Shown here: piece after piece, positions 1 to 11,123 of the stretch | Layout of the letters: each line of letters starts with the position of its first letter | Position numbering within the stretch: the stretch's first letter is position 1 | NCBI GenBank assembly: GCA_018398815.1 | Contig: CM031601.1 | Span: 23,710,667 to 23,774,666, forward strand | From: Conus ventricosus | Taxonomy: Eukaryota; Mollusca; Gastropoda; Neogastropoda; Conidae | Length of the DNA stretch: 64,000 nt | Reading direction: 5' to 3' | Program-made: the position numbers and the translations under genes | Notes under the pieces: generated by a model | Database searches by the model: none | The model's input: the letters and a program-made list of their open reading frames with translations, nothing else | What the model was told of the DNA's origin: nothing

Positions 1-760
1 TGTGTGTTATGTGTGTGCGCATGTGAGTGTTGTGTTTTACGTGTATTTGTGTGTGTGTGTTCTGTGTGTGTATTTGTGTGTTGTCCTGTGTTGTGTTTTG
101 GTGTGTGTATGTGCGCGAAAAGAAAAAAACGAAGAAAGAAGAAGGAAAGAAAGAAAGAACGACATAGAAAACCCACAAGTTTCTCACCACACATTGAGAA
201 CTTCAGCAATAGATCCGACAGACTGCGGAAGGTCCAGCAGAACTGAACAGCTCCAGTCTCCATCTTCGACGTATCCTTTGTTGTTGTTGTTGTTGCTACT
301 GGACAACACTGAGCATGTGGCGTTCAAACGGGGGCCGGTGGTGGACGGCAGACGGGGGCATTGATGTTAAATCAATGGGCGACTGCCCTGCGTGGTCTGT
401 CCTTCAGAACCCAATCAACCCCTGTGCGAAAGCGGGAAAACATATAAGGATTTTGTATGACGTCTCTTACCGGGGGAAAAAAAGAAGAAAAAAAAAACAA
501 ACAACCGTGGACTTGCTAATCTTGACTGTTTGCCTGCCTGTCAGTCTGTCTGTCTGTCTGTCTCTCACTCTCTCTCTCTCTCTCTTCTCTCTCCTCTCTC
601 TCTCTCTCTCTCTCCATTCATTTTTTTTCTTGGTTAAAGCTTTTCGTTTTACATGCTTCCACGCGTTTTGCTTTGTTATATTTTATAGTATTGTACCTGT
701 TCAAGGCGAGGACTGGATGTAGAAAAAAGCGCACCTTGTAAATAATGAATAGTGTCCTCT

Positions 761-842
<82 letters not shown>

Positions 843-2819
843 TGTGTGTGTTATCTGCATCAGTCTCTTATATATCTTTTTAATGATCCATTTTATCATG
901 TGTACTCGCATGTCTGCATTGTCTAATATTGCAAACCTAACAGATTTATGAGTTTATACACAACGTGACTGATTTTTTTTTTTTTTTAAAGAATGCTCCA
1001 TACAACTTTGCCGAAACAGTTTCTCTGTATGATGACTTTGTAGATGTGTGGAGTAACTGTACACAGCTAAGTGATAAGCTTGCATGCTACCGGACGTATT
1101 TTATAACAGTCCTGTGGAACCCATTATCGGATCATTTTCCCCACTTCCAGCTCCACCGTCTTTCTTTATCTTTCTCGCCTGTGTGCAGACAATATTTCAG
1201 ACCACTTAACTGGTACCAGTTTAGTTAACCCTTTGTTCTAGTTGTCGTTTAGTTAACCCTTTGTTCTAATTGTCGTTCTTGTGCTACCACTCTTCTTGTT
1301 CGCATATGATCACAAGACTGGCAAGACACGGCAAATAAAAGTCTTCTTCAATGCTGCTTTTATAGACGGAAGCAGTTGTTTGCCTACGCTCGATTTCTCT
1401 AATGTTTAGCCCGTAATTATTTGAGGAGCCACAGAGTAGGGGAAGCACTCTTAGGAGATCCAGAATGTATACCTCTCAGTTTGTGTCAGCAGAGTTGTTT
1501 CTCAGACAATGACCTAACCCCCTCATGGTAAAGCCGACTACTTTCGCCGTACAAATCATTTTATCTCCCTTGAATCCTTTGGGTCCTCCCCAGCAATAAT
1601 TACCTTCAAAGATCTGCCGTTTAAGAGTCATTTAGATCATAATTTTTTGTTAACGATTTTTTTTTTTTTTAAAGTATTCATCCAGTTTTGTCGCATCACC
1701 TTCGCTGGCAGCAGTGGACTCGTTGATGGTTGGTTTCGACGGCTGTAATGGCCTGTAACGGTTTTTTCTTTTTTATGGAATATCTAAGAAAGAACTTGGC
1801 CGATCTTTGTGAAAATTAGCAGGTATGTTCACTATGGGTTACGGATGATGCCCGATGTTGCAGTTTACCGTTATATAATAGTTACTAACGGCTATAACGG
1901 CCCATAACGGTTTTCCTTTTTTATGGAATATCTCAGAAACCACTTTGTCGATCTTTCTGAAAATGTGTAGATATGTTCATTATGGGTCAAGATGATGCCC
2001 GATGTTTACGTTTTACCGTTATAGCCGTTACTAACGGCCCATAATGGTTTTCTTCTTTAGGAAAATCTCAGAAAGTACTTGGCCGATCTTTCTGAAAATT
2101 TATAAGTATATTCATTATAGGTCACAGATGATGGTCGATGTTTACCAGAATAGCCATTACCAACGGTTACACCACCCAAGACGGTTTTTCCTCTTTATGG
2201 AATGTCTCACGGGTATTCAGGATAAACTGGAGTACGTTTATACACTTTGCATCTTGTTTGTTGTTGTTGTTGCTTTTTTTTTTCTTTCTTACATAAAGAT
2301 GTTCTCTCGCTTTTTCACATACGCATGCAGTTGTTAGCCTGGACTTGTTTTCCTCTGAGTTTAATTGCGTAATATTGATCAAGAGGAGATCTATGAATAT
2401 AATTATGTATGTATAAGATATATTGTGTGTGTGTGTGGTGTGACCACCCCCTTCTTAGACAGCTGGCGTCGAAACGCAAATATACTGTATAAGATTCCCC
2501 TTTCCTACCCCCCCCCCCCCCCCCCCCCCCCCCCCCATCGCCTACCCCGTTCTTTGTTGCTTACACATGTTAAGGGAACAACGACACTATTCAGTCGATT
2601 CGCCCATCTGTCAACTGTCCCCTTTCCTCCCGTCCCTCTCTTCACTCACCTCCCCCTCACTGCGGTCCTCTCGGGCTCACCATGGCCTCTGTTTTGTTCA
2701 CACCCATTGGTGGGGACGGGATGGGGGGGGGGGGTGAGGACGCCTGTGGCATTCCCTCCCACACACCCCAATCCCCGTCCCCCACCCCTTCTACGTCCGC
2801 TCCTTTTCCCATCCAAGTC

Positions 2820-2870
<51 letters not shown>
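1..2870. other. Non-coding flank with simple repeats
   Basis: No gene is recognisable. The stretch contains a GT-rich microsatellite (1-118), a CT-rich tract (about 541-615), a (CT)n-(GT)n compound microsatellite (about 755-850), a 27-bp direct duplication around 1,228-1,275, a longer tandem repeat (listed separately), a poly-C run (about 2,511-2,536) and a (CT)n run (about 2,823-2,865). Open frames here translate to Cys/Val-rich or Ser/Leu-rich low-complexity peptides and are products of the microsatellites. Base quality looks normal until about 2,870, where homopolymer-rich corrupted sequence starts. Confidence 0.75.
1755..2210. repeat. Tandem repeat, 136-150 bp unit
   Basis: Three full units and a partial fourth begin at about 1,755, 1,905, 2,042 and 2,178. 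Each starts with a TAACGG/TAATGG-like motif followed by a T-rich stretch, then ATGGAATATCTcAGAAA, GCCGATCTTTCTGAAAAT, a GTTCATTATGGGTCA-type segment, GATGATGCCCGATGTTTAC and an ACGG-rich tail. Units have diverged by substitutions and small indels. Each unit contains short inverted CCGTTA/TAACGG motifs. No coding potential is seen; family unknown. Confidence 0.8.
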
Positions 2871-3045
2871 TAAGAGGAAAAAAAAATTAAAGCGCAGGGC
2901 GCTTTGCGGGCGCGCGCCATCCGGGGCCCTTTTACATTTTAATTTTTGGGTAGGGTTTCCCGTGTTCCTGAATCCACAAAGGGTTTAGGGGGGATTTTTG
3001 GTTTTTTTTAAAAAGGGGCCAATACGGTGTTTATCCGCAACATTT

Positions 3046-3729
3046 CCTTTTTTCCTCTCTCTCTCTCTCTCTCTCTTCACCCTCTCCTCCTCCTCTCTCT
3101 CTCTCCCCCTCTCTCCAAAACACACACAACACACACACACACAAAAAAAACACATCAGTAACCCGAACCCAACCTTTCCCCGTCAGCGCTATAATTAATG
3201 TTTTTTTTCCAAAAAATCAGTTTACACGAAAGGAAATGCGTGCACTTACCACGCACGTACCCCCACACAAAACGTCCCGCGCGCGCGCCACGCACCCCGC
3301 ACCACACGCCCCCCACGAAAAGGAAAGTAGGGCCCGCACAAACACAAAATACGCACCACGCATTAGAAAGCAACAAACACCCCACACACACACCACACAC
3401 ACAACACACACACACACACACACCCCGCACGTACGAAACGCCCCACAAAAACCGCGCGCGCGCGCGGGCGCGCGCGAAACACACACACACATACGCGCCC
3501 GCCGCACGCACGCACGTTGCACGGCCCCGCTCGTACACAACAAGCACGCCCGTACCCCACCCTAGCACGCACACAAAACACACACACACACACACACACC
3601 CCACAACCAAAAACACACACACAACACAACACAAAACCAATATATATATATAATATGCAAGCACGGACGAAAACGCACCCACAGACAAAACACACGCACA
3701 CGCACAAAACACAAAACCCCACACCAATT
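3046..3729. repeat. (CT)n and (CA)n/(CG)n simple-repeat tract
   Basis: A CT-rich run (about 3,053-3,112) is followed by roughly 600 bases of CA-, ACGC- and CGCG-rich low-complexity DNA up to the 5' LTR of the Gypsy element. The same kind of CA repeat resumes directly after the 3' LTR at 9,006, so the retroelement appears to have inserted into a CA-type microsatellite. Confidence 0.8.
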
Positions 3730-3912
3730 TGTAGTTTAAATTATAGTTACTATGTACGACTTACGTATTTAAGATAATTATGACGCCCACTCGGATAGAA
3801 CCCCATGACACTTCCGGAAACCCATGGTCAGAATGAGCAACGGGAACCCAAAAACCCAAAAACCCAATTTGACTCGATTTTTTTGTTTATATTGTAACTG
3901 GCACTTTCTTCA
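3730..3912 (+). repeat. 5' LTR of the Gypsy element
   Basis: The repeat starts TGTAG and ends CA. It shares blocks TATGTACGACTTACGTAT, AATTATGACG, CCATGACACTTCCGG and GTCAGAATGAGCAAC with the LTR at 24,446-24,625 and with the noisier one at about 8,816-9,005. At about 180 bp it is short for a Gypsy LTR. Confidence 0.8.
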
Positions 3913-3930
3913 TGGTGCCCAAAAGGTTTT
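3913..3930 (+). promoter_or_regulatory. Candidate primer-binding site
   Basis: TGGTGCCCAAAAGG follows the CA end of the 5' LTR with no spacer. TGG at this place is what the CCA end of a tRNA primer pairs with. The tRNA cannot be named because the base calls here are unreliable. Confidence 0.5.
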
Positions 3931-4842
3931 TAGAACTCATCGAATTATTTTTTGGGACATTTAAAAACCTGGGCCACTTTAGGGTACAAGGTATTTTTTT
4001 TTAATTTCCCATTTGGGGACGCGGGGTTTTTGCCAATCCCTTTTTTTGCGTGCTACAAGGCGTACTCCGACACAACGCTTTAGTGCATTGGGGCCATTTA
4101 AAAATTTTTTTGGGGGGGGGGGGGGGGGGGGGAACAAACAAAACGAACTGGTTCCGTGGGTTCAAAAACCCCGGAAAAAGCTTTGGACTCCCTTACGGAA
4201 CCACTGCCCCCTGTTTTTTGACGGCAACTTTGCTGAAAAAACGGGGGCGAAAACATTTGGGGCCAAATTTTGGGACATCTTTATATAGGGCTGTTTATCT
4301 GCCAAAGATGACCGAAAACAAAGCGTACTTTTTTGCTGAATTTTGGCGGGAAAAATGCCATTGGAAAAAAAGACTTTCATTTATGCTGCTAAAGTAAAGG
4401 GGAACGACTTTTGGTGATTTCACACAAGCTCCCAGAAAAGGGGGGGGAAAACGTCGCTGTCTGAAACAAAATTTGGGTGACCGGGCAATCCCCTAAAGAA
4501 CATTATTACGAGAAAACCCCAATTTAACAACCCACACGATTCCAAAAAAGGCGAGCCAAGCAAAGCTTCATCATACCCTTTTGAAGTTTTTTGGGCCAAA
4601 ACACCGTGAATATGGGAGGGTTAAAAGACCACCCCTTTCAGCCCCGAATTGTTTGGGGAGTAAACGTCAGAGCCTCCAAAACAGCTTCTAAAGGAAAAGG
4701 CGCAAGATCTCCAAAAAAGCAATCCAGATCTGCCCAGATCCACAAGCGGGGGAGAAACACACCGTCCCAAGTATAAAGGATCACGAAGTAAACCGCCACC
4801 CAAACAGAAGAAGAATTTTCTACGTTTTCCCCCCAAAACAAA

Positions 4843-4990
4843 TCTTGTCGCTATTGTGGTCCTGGGAAATGTGCAAAGAAAGAGGAGTGTCCACCATGCA
4901 AAAAATGTTGGGCCCATGCCCCAAGGGGGTGCCCCATTTTGGGCAAAGGTTTTCAAAAAACCACCACGACGGGGGTTGGCAAAGCACCGC
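4843..4990 (+). CDS. Gag nucleocapsid (zinc knuckle) fragment
   Basis: A Cys-rich segment reading CRYCG, then KCAKKEECP, then KKCWAHAP is typical of the CX2C-type zinc-binding nucleocapsid of metazoan Gypsy Gag proteins. The second half of the knuckle and the surrounding Gag are broken by frame changes. Upstream sequence (about 3,950-4,840) is presumably Gag capsid, but nothing identifiable can be read there. Confidence 0.6.
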
Positions 4991-5779
4991 AATGCAATTG
5001 GTGGCCCCCAACTCGGGATGAGGGTGGAGAACCACCTGGAAAACTGGAGTTACACTCGCTCACCCAGGACTACCGCAATGAGAAAACACTGCACACCCAA
5101 ATAATAAAAGGAGGCGCCCTTGAAACAAAAGGGTTTAAAATACTGGGCCAAATGAAACCGCCCCTGCCACTCTAAAAGTCAAGAAGGTCCAAGCAAGAGA
5201 AAACCATCAAAAAAAAGCCAAACCCAAACAACCTCGTCGCATGCGGGGGGGAGGGGTTTCTCGACACAAAGGAAGTGTGGACCTTCTCGGGCAAATTGGG
5301 GGACCGAAAAGGGAAACTTTTGCCCTTTTTCCAGGTCTTTGGGACAGGCAACCACACCCACCCTTTGGGTCCAATGAGCACTTCGACCCCCGTCCTTTCA
5401 CTAGACAAGACTGCTATAAAGGTAAATGAAGCGCCCTGAGGACACCTCCAAAAAAAACTTTTTGGAAGGGACTCCCCAAACCCTTTTAAATGACACATTT
5501 TGGGGACATTGCCTCCAAAATACATCATGCGCATAAAACCCACGTCCCCACCATTTTGCCCAAACCACAAAAAAAATTCCCGGCCCCTGGAAAAGAAAGT
5601 AAAATTGGGGGAACTTGAAGAACAGGGTTTGGGGCGGGGCGCCCCTAGTGCGAGAGACAAAACCACAGAGGGGGTTTTCCACGGGTGGGGGGCGGGGCAA
5701 GAAAGAAAAAGGGTTTGAAAACCGGGAAACTTTTAGACCCAAGAATTTTTAAAACACCGCTCCCCAAAAGCCCCCTTTC

Positions 5780-6225
5780 CCAATGCGCCCCCGGCCGACG
5801 GACGTAGCATCTAGAATGGGCAACGCGAAATGCCACCCCCTTTGGATGAAAAAGGAACGGTTTTGGGGCAAATCCGGATGGATAAAGGAGCCCTTCCAGG
5901 CGAACAATTTCAGCACAAGGGTTGGGGCAATACAGGTTTCTGGGGCATGCCTTTTGGAAATTAAAATACGGCTATGGGGTCTTCCAGGAAAAAAAGGAGG
6001 GGCTATTCGAGGGAAAAACCCAAATGTGCCATCATTGTAAAATGAATCCTCTCTGGGGCTCCCCCGGGACAAAAGGAGCAGGGAAAAGAAAAACCCAAGA
6101 AAAATTTCTGGGGGACAGGGCAGATCGGGCTGAACAAAACTCAGAAAAATTCAAGTTCGGGTTTAAAAGGGGGTCACTTTCTTTGGGCCACAAGTTCACT
6201 GAGGATGGCGGTTAAGCCAGATACG
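5780..6225 (+). CDS. Gypsy reverse transcriptase (fragmented)
   Basis: Pieces of the Ty3/Gypsy reverse transcriptase core are visible in different frames: NNFSTRVGAIQ (the segment before the fingers/palm phenylalanine-leucine motif), a LFEG-type segment, and FLGHKFTEDGG, equivalent to the conserved 'FLG-hydrophobic-x-x-DG' segment at the end of the RT thumb. The YxDD-type catalytic motif, expected between about 6,030 and 6,060, is not readable. The corruption of the read, not necessarily mutation, explains the frame breaks. Confidence 0.7.
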
Positions 6226-6850
6226 AGAAAACAAAACGAAAACCCGGGGAAAACCCGCCCCTGAAAACCGGGGAAAAGCCTTCCAGAGATTCCGGGGCAT
6301 AAACAAACTACCTAAACAATTCATCCAGAACACAGCGGGGAAAAACAGTTTTTTGCGGAAAAGGGGGGGCTACGCAAAACATTTTTTTGGGCCCGGGGAC
6401 GGGACCTCACCAGCAAGCTTCAACAGACCAAAATGACCTCATGAACCCTCCTGTCCTAAAGTTTTTCGACCCGGGCGAACCCGTCGTTTTGCCCTGAAGA
6501 CTTTCCCAAGAGGGGGCGGGGTCCCGGGAAATGCCTGCAAGAGGATGCCCATGGCCTACCACACGAGTTTTTGTCTCCGCGAACAAGGAAAGGGCCCCAA
6601 AATTAAAAAAGGAGCTCCTGGCTCCCCGTTTTTCGCCTGCGGAAGTTTCATAAATTTTTTCCCTATGGTCAAAGGGTGACCATAAAAGACTGACCACAAG
6701 CCTTTAAACACCATCGGAAGAAGTCCTAAATCCCTGCCCCCTGCTCGTCTCCAACGCATGCTTCTACACGCAACGCCCCAACCTTAAATTTCGTCTACAA
6801 AAAGGGCAAAGATTTTGAAACTTGCCCCACCTGTCCGACCCTTTTCCCAA
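6226..6850 (+). CDS. Gypsy RNase H region (fragmented)
   Basis: After the RT core, KFIQNTAGKN matches the usual 'L-x-KFIPN' connection segment, followed by PVLKFFDPGEPVVLP (entry to RNase H), a stretch equivalent to 'QEDxxPVAY', then DHKPL and LQRMLL, which are hallmark Gypsy RNase H strings. They occur in three different frames. VYKKGKD, seen in about 6,795-6,815, is the typical tail before the integrase spacer. Confidence 0.7.
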
Positions 6851-7149
6851 TGATCCACTGAAGAGGGGGATTTTTGACGGGCGACGTCATGACATTTCCC
6901 CCTCCAAAATCCCGGGCGAGAAGACTGAACTCCAGAAAGAAACTTTGGGCTGACCCGACCATGCAGAAGCTTGCAAAGCCTCAAAGAGGGAAAGGCCCGA
7001 CCAGGGACGGGCCTGCCGTCTGAAGTGAAATGCTTCCCCCCATTCGGGGAAGAGTTGGTGTTTGAAAATGACGTGGGTCATAAAGGGACAGAGAGCGGTG
7101 GTTCCGAAAGCTTTGAGGCCCAAACCTACTTTCGCCTTTTCTCCACAAT

Positions 7150-8120
7150 GGCCCCCAGGGGAGCAGAGCGCACCAGCCCCTGCTTGAAAGCGACATGGGG
7201 TTTTTTTTGGCCCCCAAAGGGCGTCAAACATTGAAACGCATTTTCCCCCAATCCCTTCACCCCTTGCAACAGCTCAAGCCCCAAACTGCAGAAACACCCC
7301 CCTCATGAACCCCCCCATTCCCGAACTCCCCGGGTTTCCAAAGGCCTCGCGGGCCGACATATTTGACTGGAAGGGCAAGCAACCCCCCTTGGTTTGGGTT
7401 TGTGGGTTTCCTACTCGGGGTTGGTTCGAGATGGACTTATCAACAAAAATGACTTCAAACAGGGTTGATCCTAAAGAAAAAAGGGCGGCACTTTGCGTCT
7501 CTTTAAAAACCCCCAGAAAACCTGATGACAAAACAAGGCACCAATTCACATGTCGGGGATTTTCAAACAGGGGGGGGCACAAAAAGTGGAACTTCGGGGC
7601 ACTTTCACCAGCCCCCCCCCCTTTTCCCCCCCAGATCCAAGGGTTTTTGGCAGAAAACGCTGTAAAGGGAAAGCCAAACAGCTTTTGGGAAAAAGAGCGA
7701 AAGGACGGATCGACGTGTCCCTTTGGGTTTTGCTGAATCTTCGCAAACACGCCCTGATGACATGTCCCCCCTCGCAGCGCCCAACTCAAAACGTATGCGC
7801 GCGAAAACCGGGCCCATTTCCAAAAACAAAACTTTCTCCAACCCAAGCTGTGAGCACCGCAAAGTCTCCAACCATTTGGGAAGAAGTCCAGACAGCAGCA
7901 AAACAGAAACCAGGGAAAAGATCAGCGGGGAGATTTTGCGCCCTTTTAAAACAGGTAATTTTTGTGCGGATGCAGACGAAAAAGGTTTCCCCAAAAAAAA
8001 CTTGCAATAGTGAAGTCAGCAGGGCCACTTTTTCCCCAAATCGAAACGTCGTAAAGCAGAGGGCGCTGTTTAAAAAAACGCAACAACTTCCCTTCTCCCC
8101 GTCCAGGGGGCCCAACCACG
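7150..8120 (+). CDS. Gypsy integrase (fragmented)
   Basis: The integrase core appears as PPIPELPGFPKASRADIFDW (7,308-7,370), followed by WFEMDLSTKMTSN and TRHQFTCRGF (the region of the second catalytic Asp), then KGKAKQLLGKRAKGR near the catalytic Glu helix. This order is that of the rve-type integrase core of metazoan Gypsy Pol proteins. The C-terminal extension is Pro-rich and continues to the stop at about 8,547. Each piece lies in a different frame because of homopolymer errors. Confidence 0.75.
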
Positions 8121-8815
8121 GCCCCCAAGCCCCAGCACGCTCCCACGTACAACCCTTGGGAGGTCCAGGTAGGGGTGCGACCCCCTTTTTCCCCTGCCCC
8201 CCCGAACGGGCACCCCCCCCAAACCCCCCTCCCGCTCCCTGCCCGTTACCCTCCCCCTTGTCGCCCCCACTCCCTCCCCCCCAAAGCTTGCCAACGTCCC
8301 CACGAAGCGGTTCACCCCAGTAAACTGTTCCCCTCCCCAGCACCTCCCACCCCCCAACCGGGCCCCATGCCCCCAAAAGGCCGGGCCCCCCAAAAAACAT
8401 TTAAGGTCCAATCGGGGCCCACGAAAACCGGGCCCCCCTTTTCCGGGCCCACTACCCCAGGTAAAACCACCACCCCAACCCTTTCGGGTCCAGCCCCCGG
8501 ACCGCCGGGGCCACCCCCCACCCTGGGACCCGTGCCGGTAGAGCCGTGAAACGCCCCCCCAAAAATACTTTTACGAGAGATGGGGGGCCCAAACTACCAG
8601 GGGCCTTGATTTTGCCCTTTTGCGGGTTTAATTGTTTTGGGTTATGTAAAATTTTTCTATTTCGGGAAAGGAAATGAACATAAAAAATTTTGCTTTAAAT
8701 TTTTTTTGGGCTCTAAGGAAAAATTTTGGACAGTAAAAAATTTTCCCCCATTTAACTTGCTCAGCTTACCCTCAAAATAAATTTTTTTTTTAAAAAAAAC
8801 CCTTTAAAAGGAAAA

Positions 8816-9005
8816 ATTTAGATTATTAAATTACATAGGTACGACTTAGGGATGTTAAGCTGAATTATGACGTCACTGGGAAAGAAAACGCCAGACATTT
8901 CCCGGGTACCCCTGATGTCAGAATGACCCAACTGAACAAGAAACCAAAAAAAAAGCTTGACTCGCCCTCCTTGTTTAAAATTGGGTATAAACCGGCACAT
9001 CTTCA
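8816..9005 (+). repeat. 3' LTR of the Gypsy element
   Basis: Noisy version of the LTR, recognisable by TACGACTTAGGGATGTTAAG, AATTATGACGTCACTGG and GATGTCAGAATGA. It ends in CTTCA and is directly followed by a (CA)n tract at 9,006-9,090. Confidence 0.8.
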
Positions 9006-9023
9006 CACACACACACACAAAAC

Positions 9024-9054
<31 letters not shown>

Positions 9055-11080
9055 CCCAAACACACACACACACACACCACACACCACACACACAACCCAA
9101 ATTTCTTTACCCCCCCTTTTAAAGGGCTGATAAAATTTCCAAAACAAAAAAAAAAAAAGAAAAGCCGAACTCCGTTTACAAACGGGTTCAATCAATCATC
9201 CATAAATAAAGAACGGAAACCCCCCCCAAACCCCCCTCCCCCACCCACAAAAAGGGAACCCAGCAGATGATAATCAATGCAAACCTCCCCACGCCGGAGA
9301 CCCAAGGGCCGATCCGCTCGGGGCCCCCCCCCCCCCGGGATAAACTAAACCACTGTCGTTTTGCTTTCACAACCGCCGCGGGTTCGCGGGCGCGCGGGCC
9401 CAAAATTTCCCCCCTTTCGGTCTTTTTTTTAAAACCCCAAACAGTTTTTCCTTAAATTTTTGGCGCATGTGCACTTTTGTCTCGTCCTGCTTGCTAACAA
9501 ATTTTTGTTAAGAGGGGGTGTTCGCTATTGTCCCTTTTTTCTTTGTTTGAAAATTTGTCCCAAACAATTTTTCTTGATTTTTTTTTTTTTTTCCCCAAAC
9601 CAAAATGTGCACCGAGGGCCCTTTCCGGAAATTGTCCCCAGCCATTGGGGGGGGAAACCGGGGTTGGTTCGATGGGGTTTCGGAAAGGGTAAAACCCGTG
9701 TAGGGGACTTGAACGCCCCGTGTTAGCGGTCCCCCCTGCCCCTTTTGGGTGTCCAAAGGGTAAAAGGGAAAAAAGGGTTTTTTTGTTTTTCGAAATTTTG
9801 CCCCTCTTATTTTTTTAAAATGATTTTTTTTTTAATTTTTTTAAAGGGTTGTGTTATTCAGGGAGTACGGGGGCTGACTTTTTTTTACTTTTTTTCTGTA
9901 AATTTAAATTTGAATCAGGGGGGGTTTGATGTGTGTGGGTTGTGGTTTTGTGGTGTGTTTTGTGTGTGTTTGTTTGTGTGTTTTGGGGTTGTCAGTACAA
10001 CACAATTTTAAAATCTGACAGAATTTGGTTTCAGCCCATCGTGTGGTGTGTGTGTTTTGGCGCGAGGGGCGCGCGCGCGTGCGTGCGTGAAATGTGTGGG
10101 TTTATTTGCGGCGTGCGCGCGCGCGATTACGGTGAAATGGGTGTGCGTGTGTGTTTTTTTTTCCTTTCAAAGGACGTTCTTTTTTATCCGAATATACTTT
10201 TCACAAAAACAATTTTAAGAAACATCGAAAATTTTTTTGTCATCAAAACAGCTAAAAAAAATTGTTTTTAAAAACCCTTACCAAAAAGTTGAAAACCAAA
10301 AAAAAGGGTTAAAAAATTTTTCTCCTCTGTCTCTCTCCCCCCTTCTCCCCTCTCTCTCTCACTCCCCCGGTCTTTTCCTCTCTCTCTCTCAAACAAAATA
10401 AAATATATATATTGGAGTGGTGTGTGTGTGTTGATTTGTGGGGGTGTGTGCGTTGTTTTGTGGGGTGTGTGTGTAGTGTTTTAAATCTAAAAAAGGATTT
10501 GAAGTCATTTTTGTAAAGAAAAAACCCCCTTTTTAAAATTTTTAACTTTAACCCCATCGTGTAAGCTTCTCTGCGGCATGTGCTTTTTTTTTTGGCACCG
10601 TGCAAAATTTGGTTCAGATCAGCCAAAATGCCCGCAGTTTTGGGTTTTCAAAATTAAATCCGTATCTGCAGAAAACGGGCCCCCAAAGACCATTAAATAA
10701 ATTTACTGTTTTACCATCTGAATTTGGGGGTTTAAAATTGCCAGGTCGAGGGGTGGGGGACGCGGCACCGGCTGGGACCCCTTTTTTTCCCCCCAAACCC
10801 AAAAACCCCCCAAACCCCACCCCCAAACCACCCCCACCCCCCAGTGGGGTGAAGCCAAAAAAATGGGAGGCATGTCCCCCCCCCCCCCCCCCCCCCCCCC
10901 CCTGCCCCTGCCCCTTTTTTTCCCCCCCATGTACAAAACCTTGGGGAAGATGGAAGAACACCCCACTCTAAAGATTTTTTTTTTCAAATCTTGTATACAA
11001 ATTTTGGGTAACCCCCCTCCCTCTGCCTCTGCGCGTTTATGAAAATTTGAACAGATTTAACCTCCCAATTTTTTTTCACA

Positions 11081-11123
<43 letters not shown>

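Larger units (their letters stand above)
3730..9005 (+). mobile_element. Ty3/Gypsy LTR retrotransposon (full length, corrupted read)
   Basis: The element has two short LTRs (3,730-3,912 and about 8,816-9,005), a candidate primer-binding site, a Gag zinc-knuckle region, and a Pol with recognisable reverse transcriptase, RNase H and integrase pieces in the order RT-RH-IN, which is the Ty3/Gypsy order. Its length, about 5.28 kb, is normal for the group. Frames change many times because of homopolymer errors, so the true coding state cannot be judged. The 3' part is present in cleaner form at 23,949-24,625. A degraded protease region may lie at about 5,230-5,480, but the active-site triad is not readable. 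Confidence 0.85.

Noticed and set aside
2365..2988. A 207-residue frame, Pro- and Ser/Leu-rich
   Set aside because: It is built from a poly-C run and a (CT)n microsatellite and runs into corrupted sequence; no domain seen.
3155..3727. Cys/Val-rich frames on the minus strand
   Set aside because: Translation of GT/GC-alternating simple repeats.
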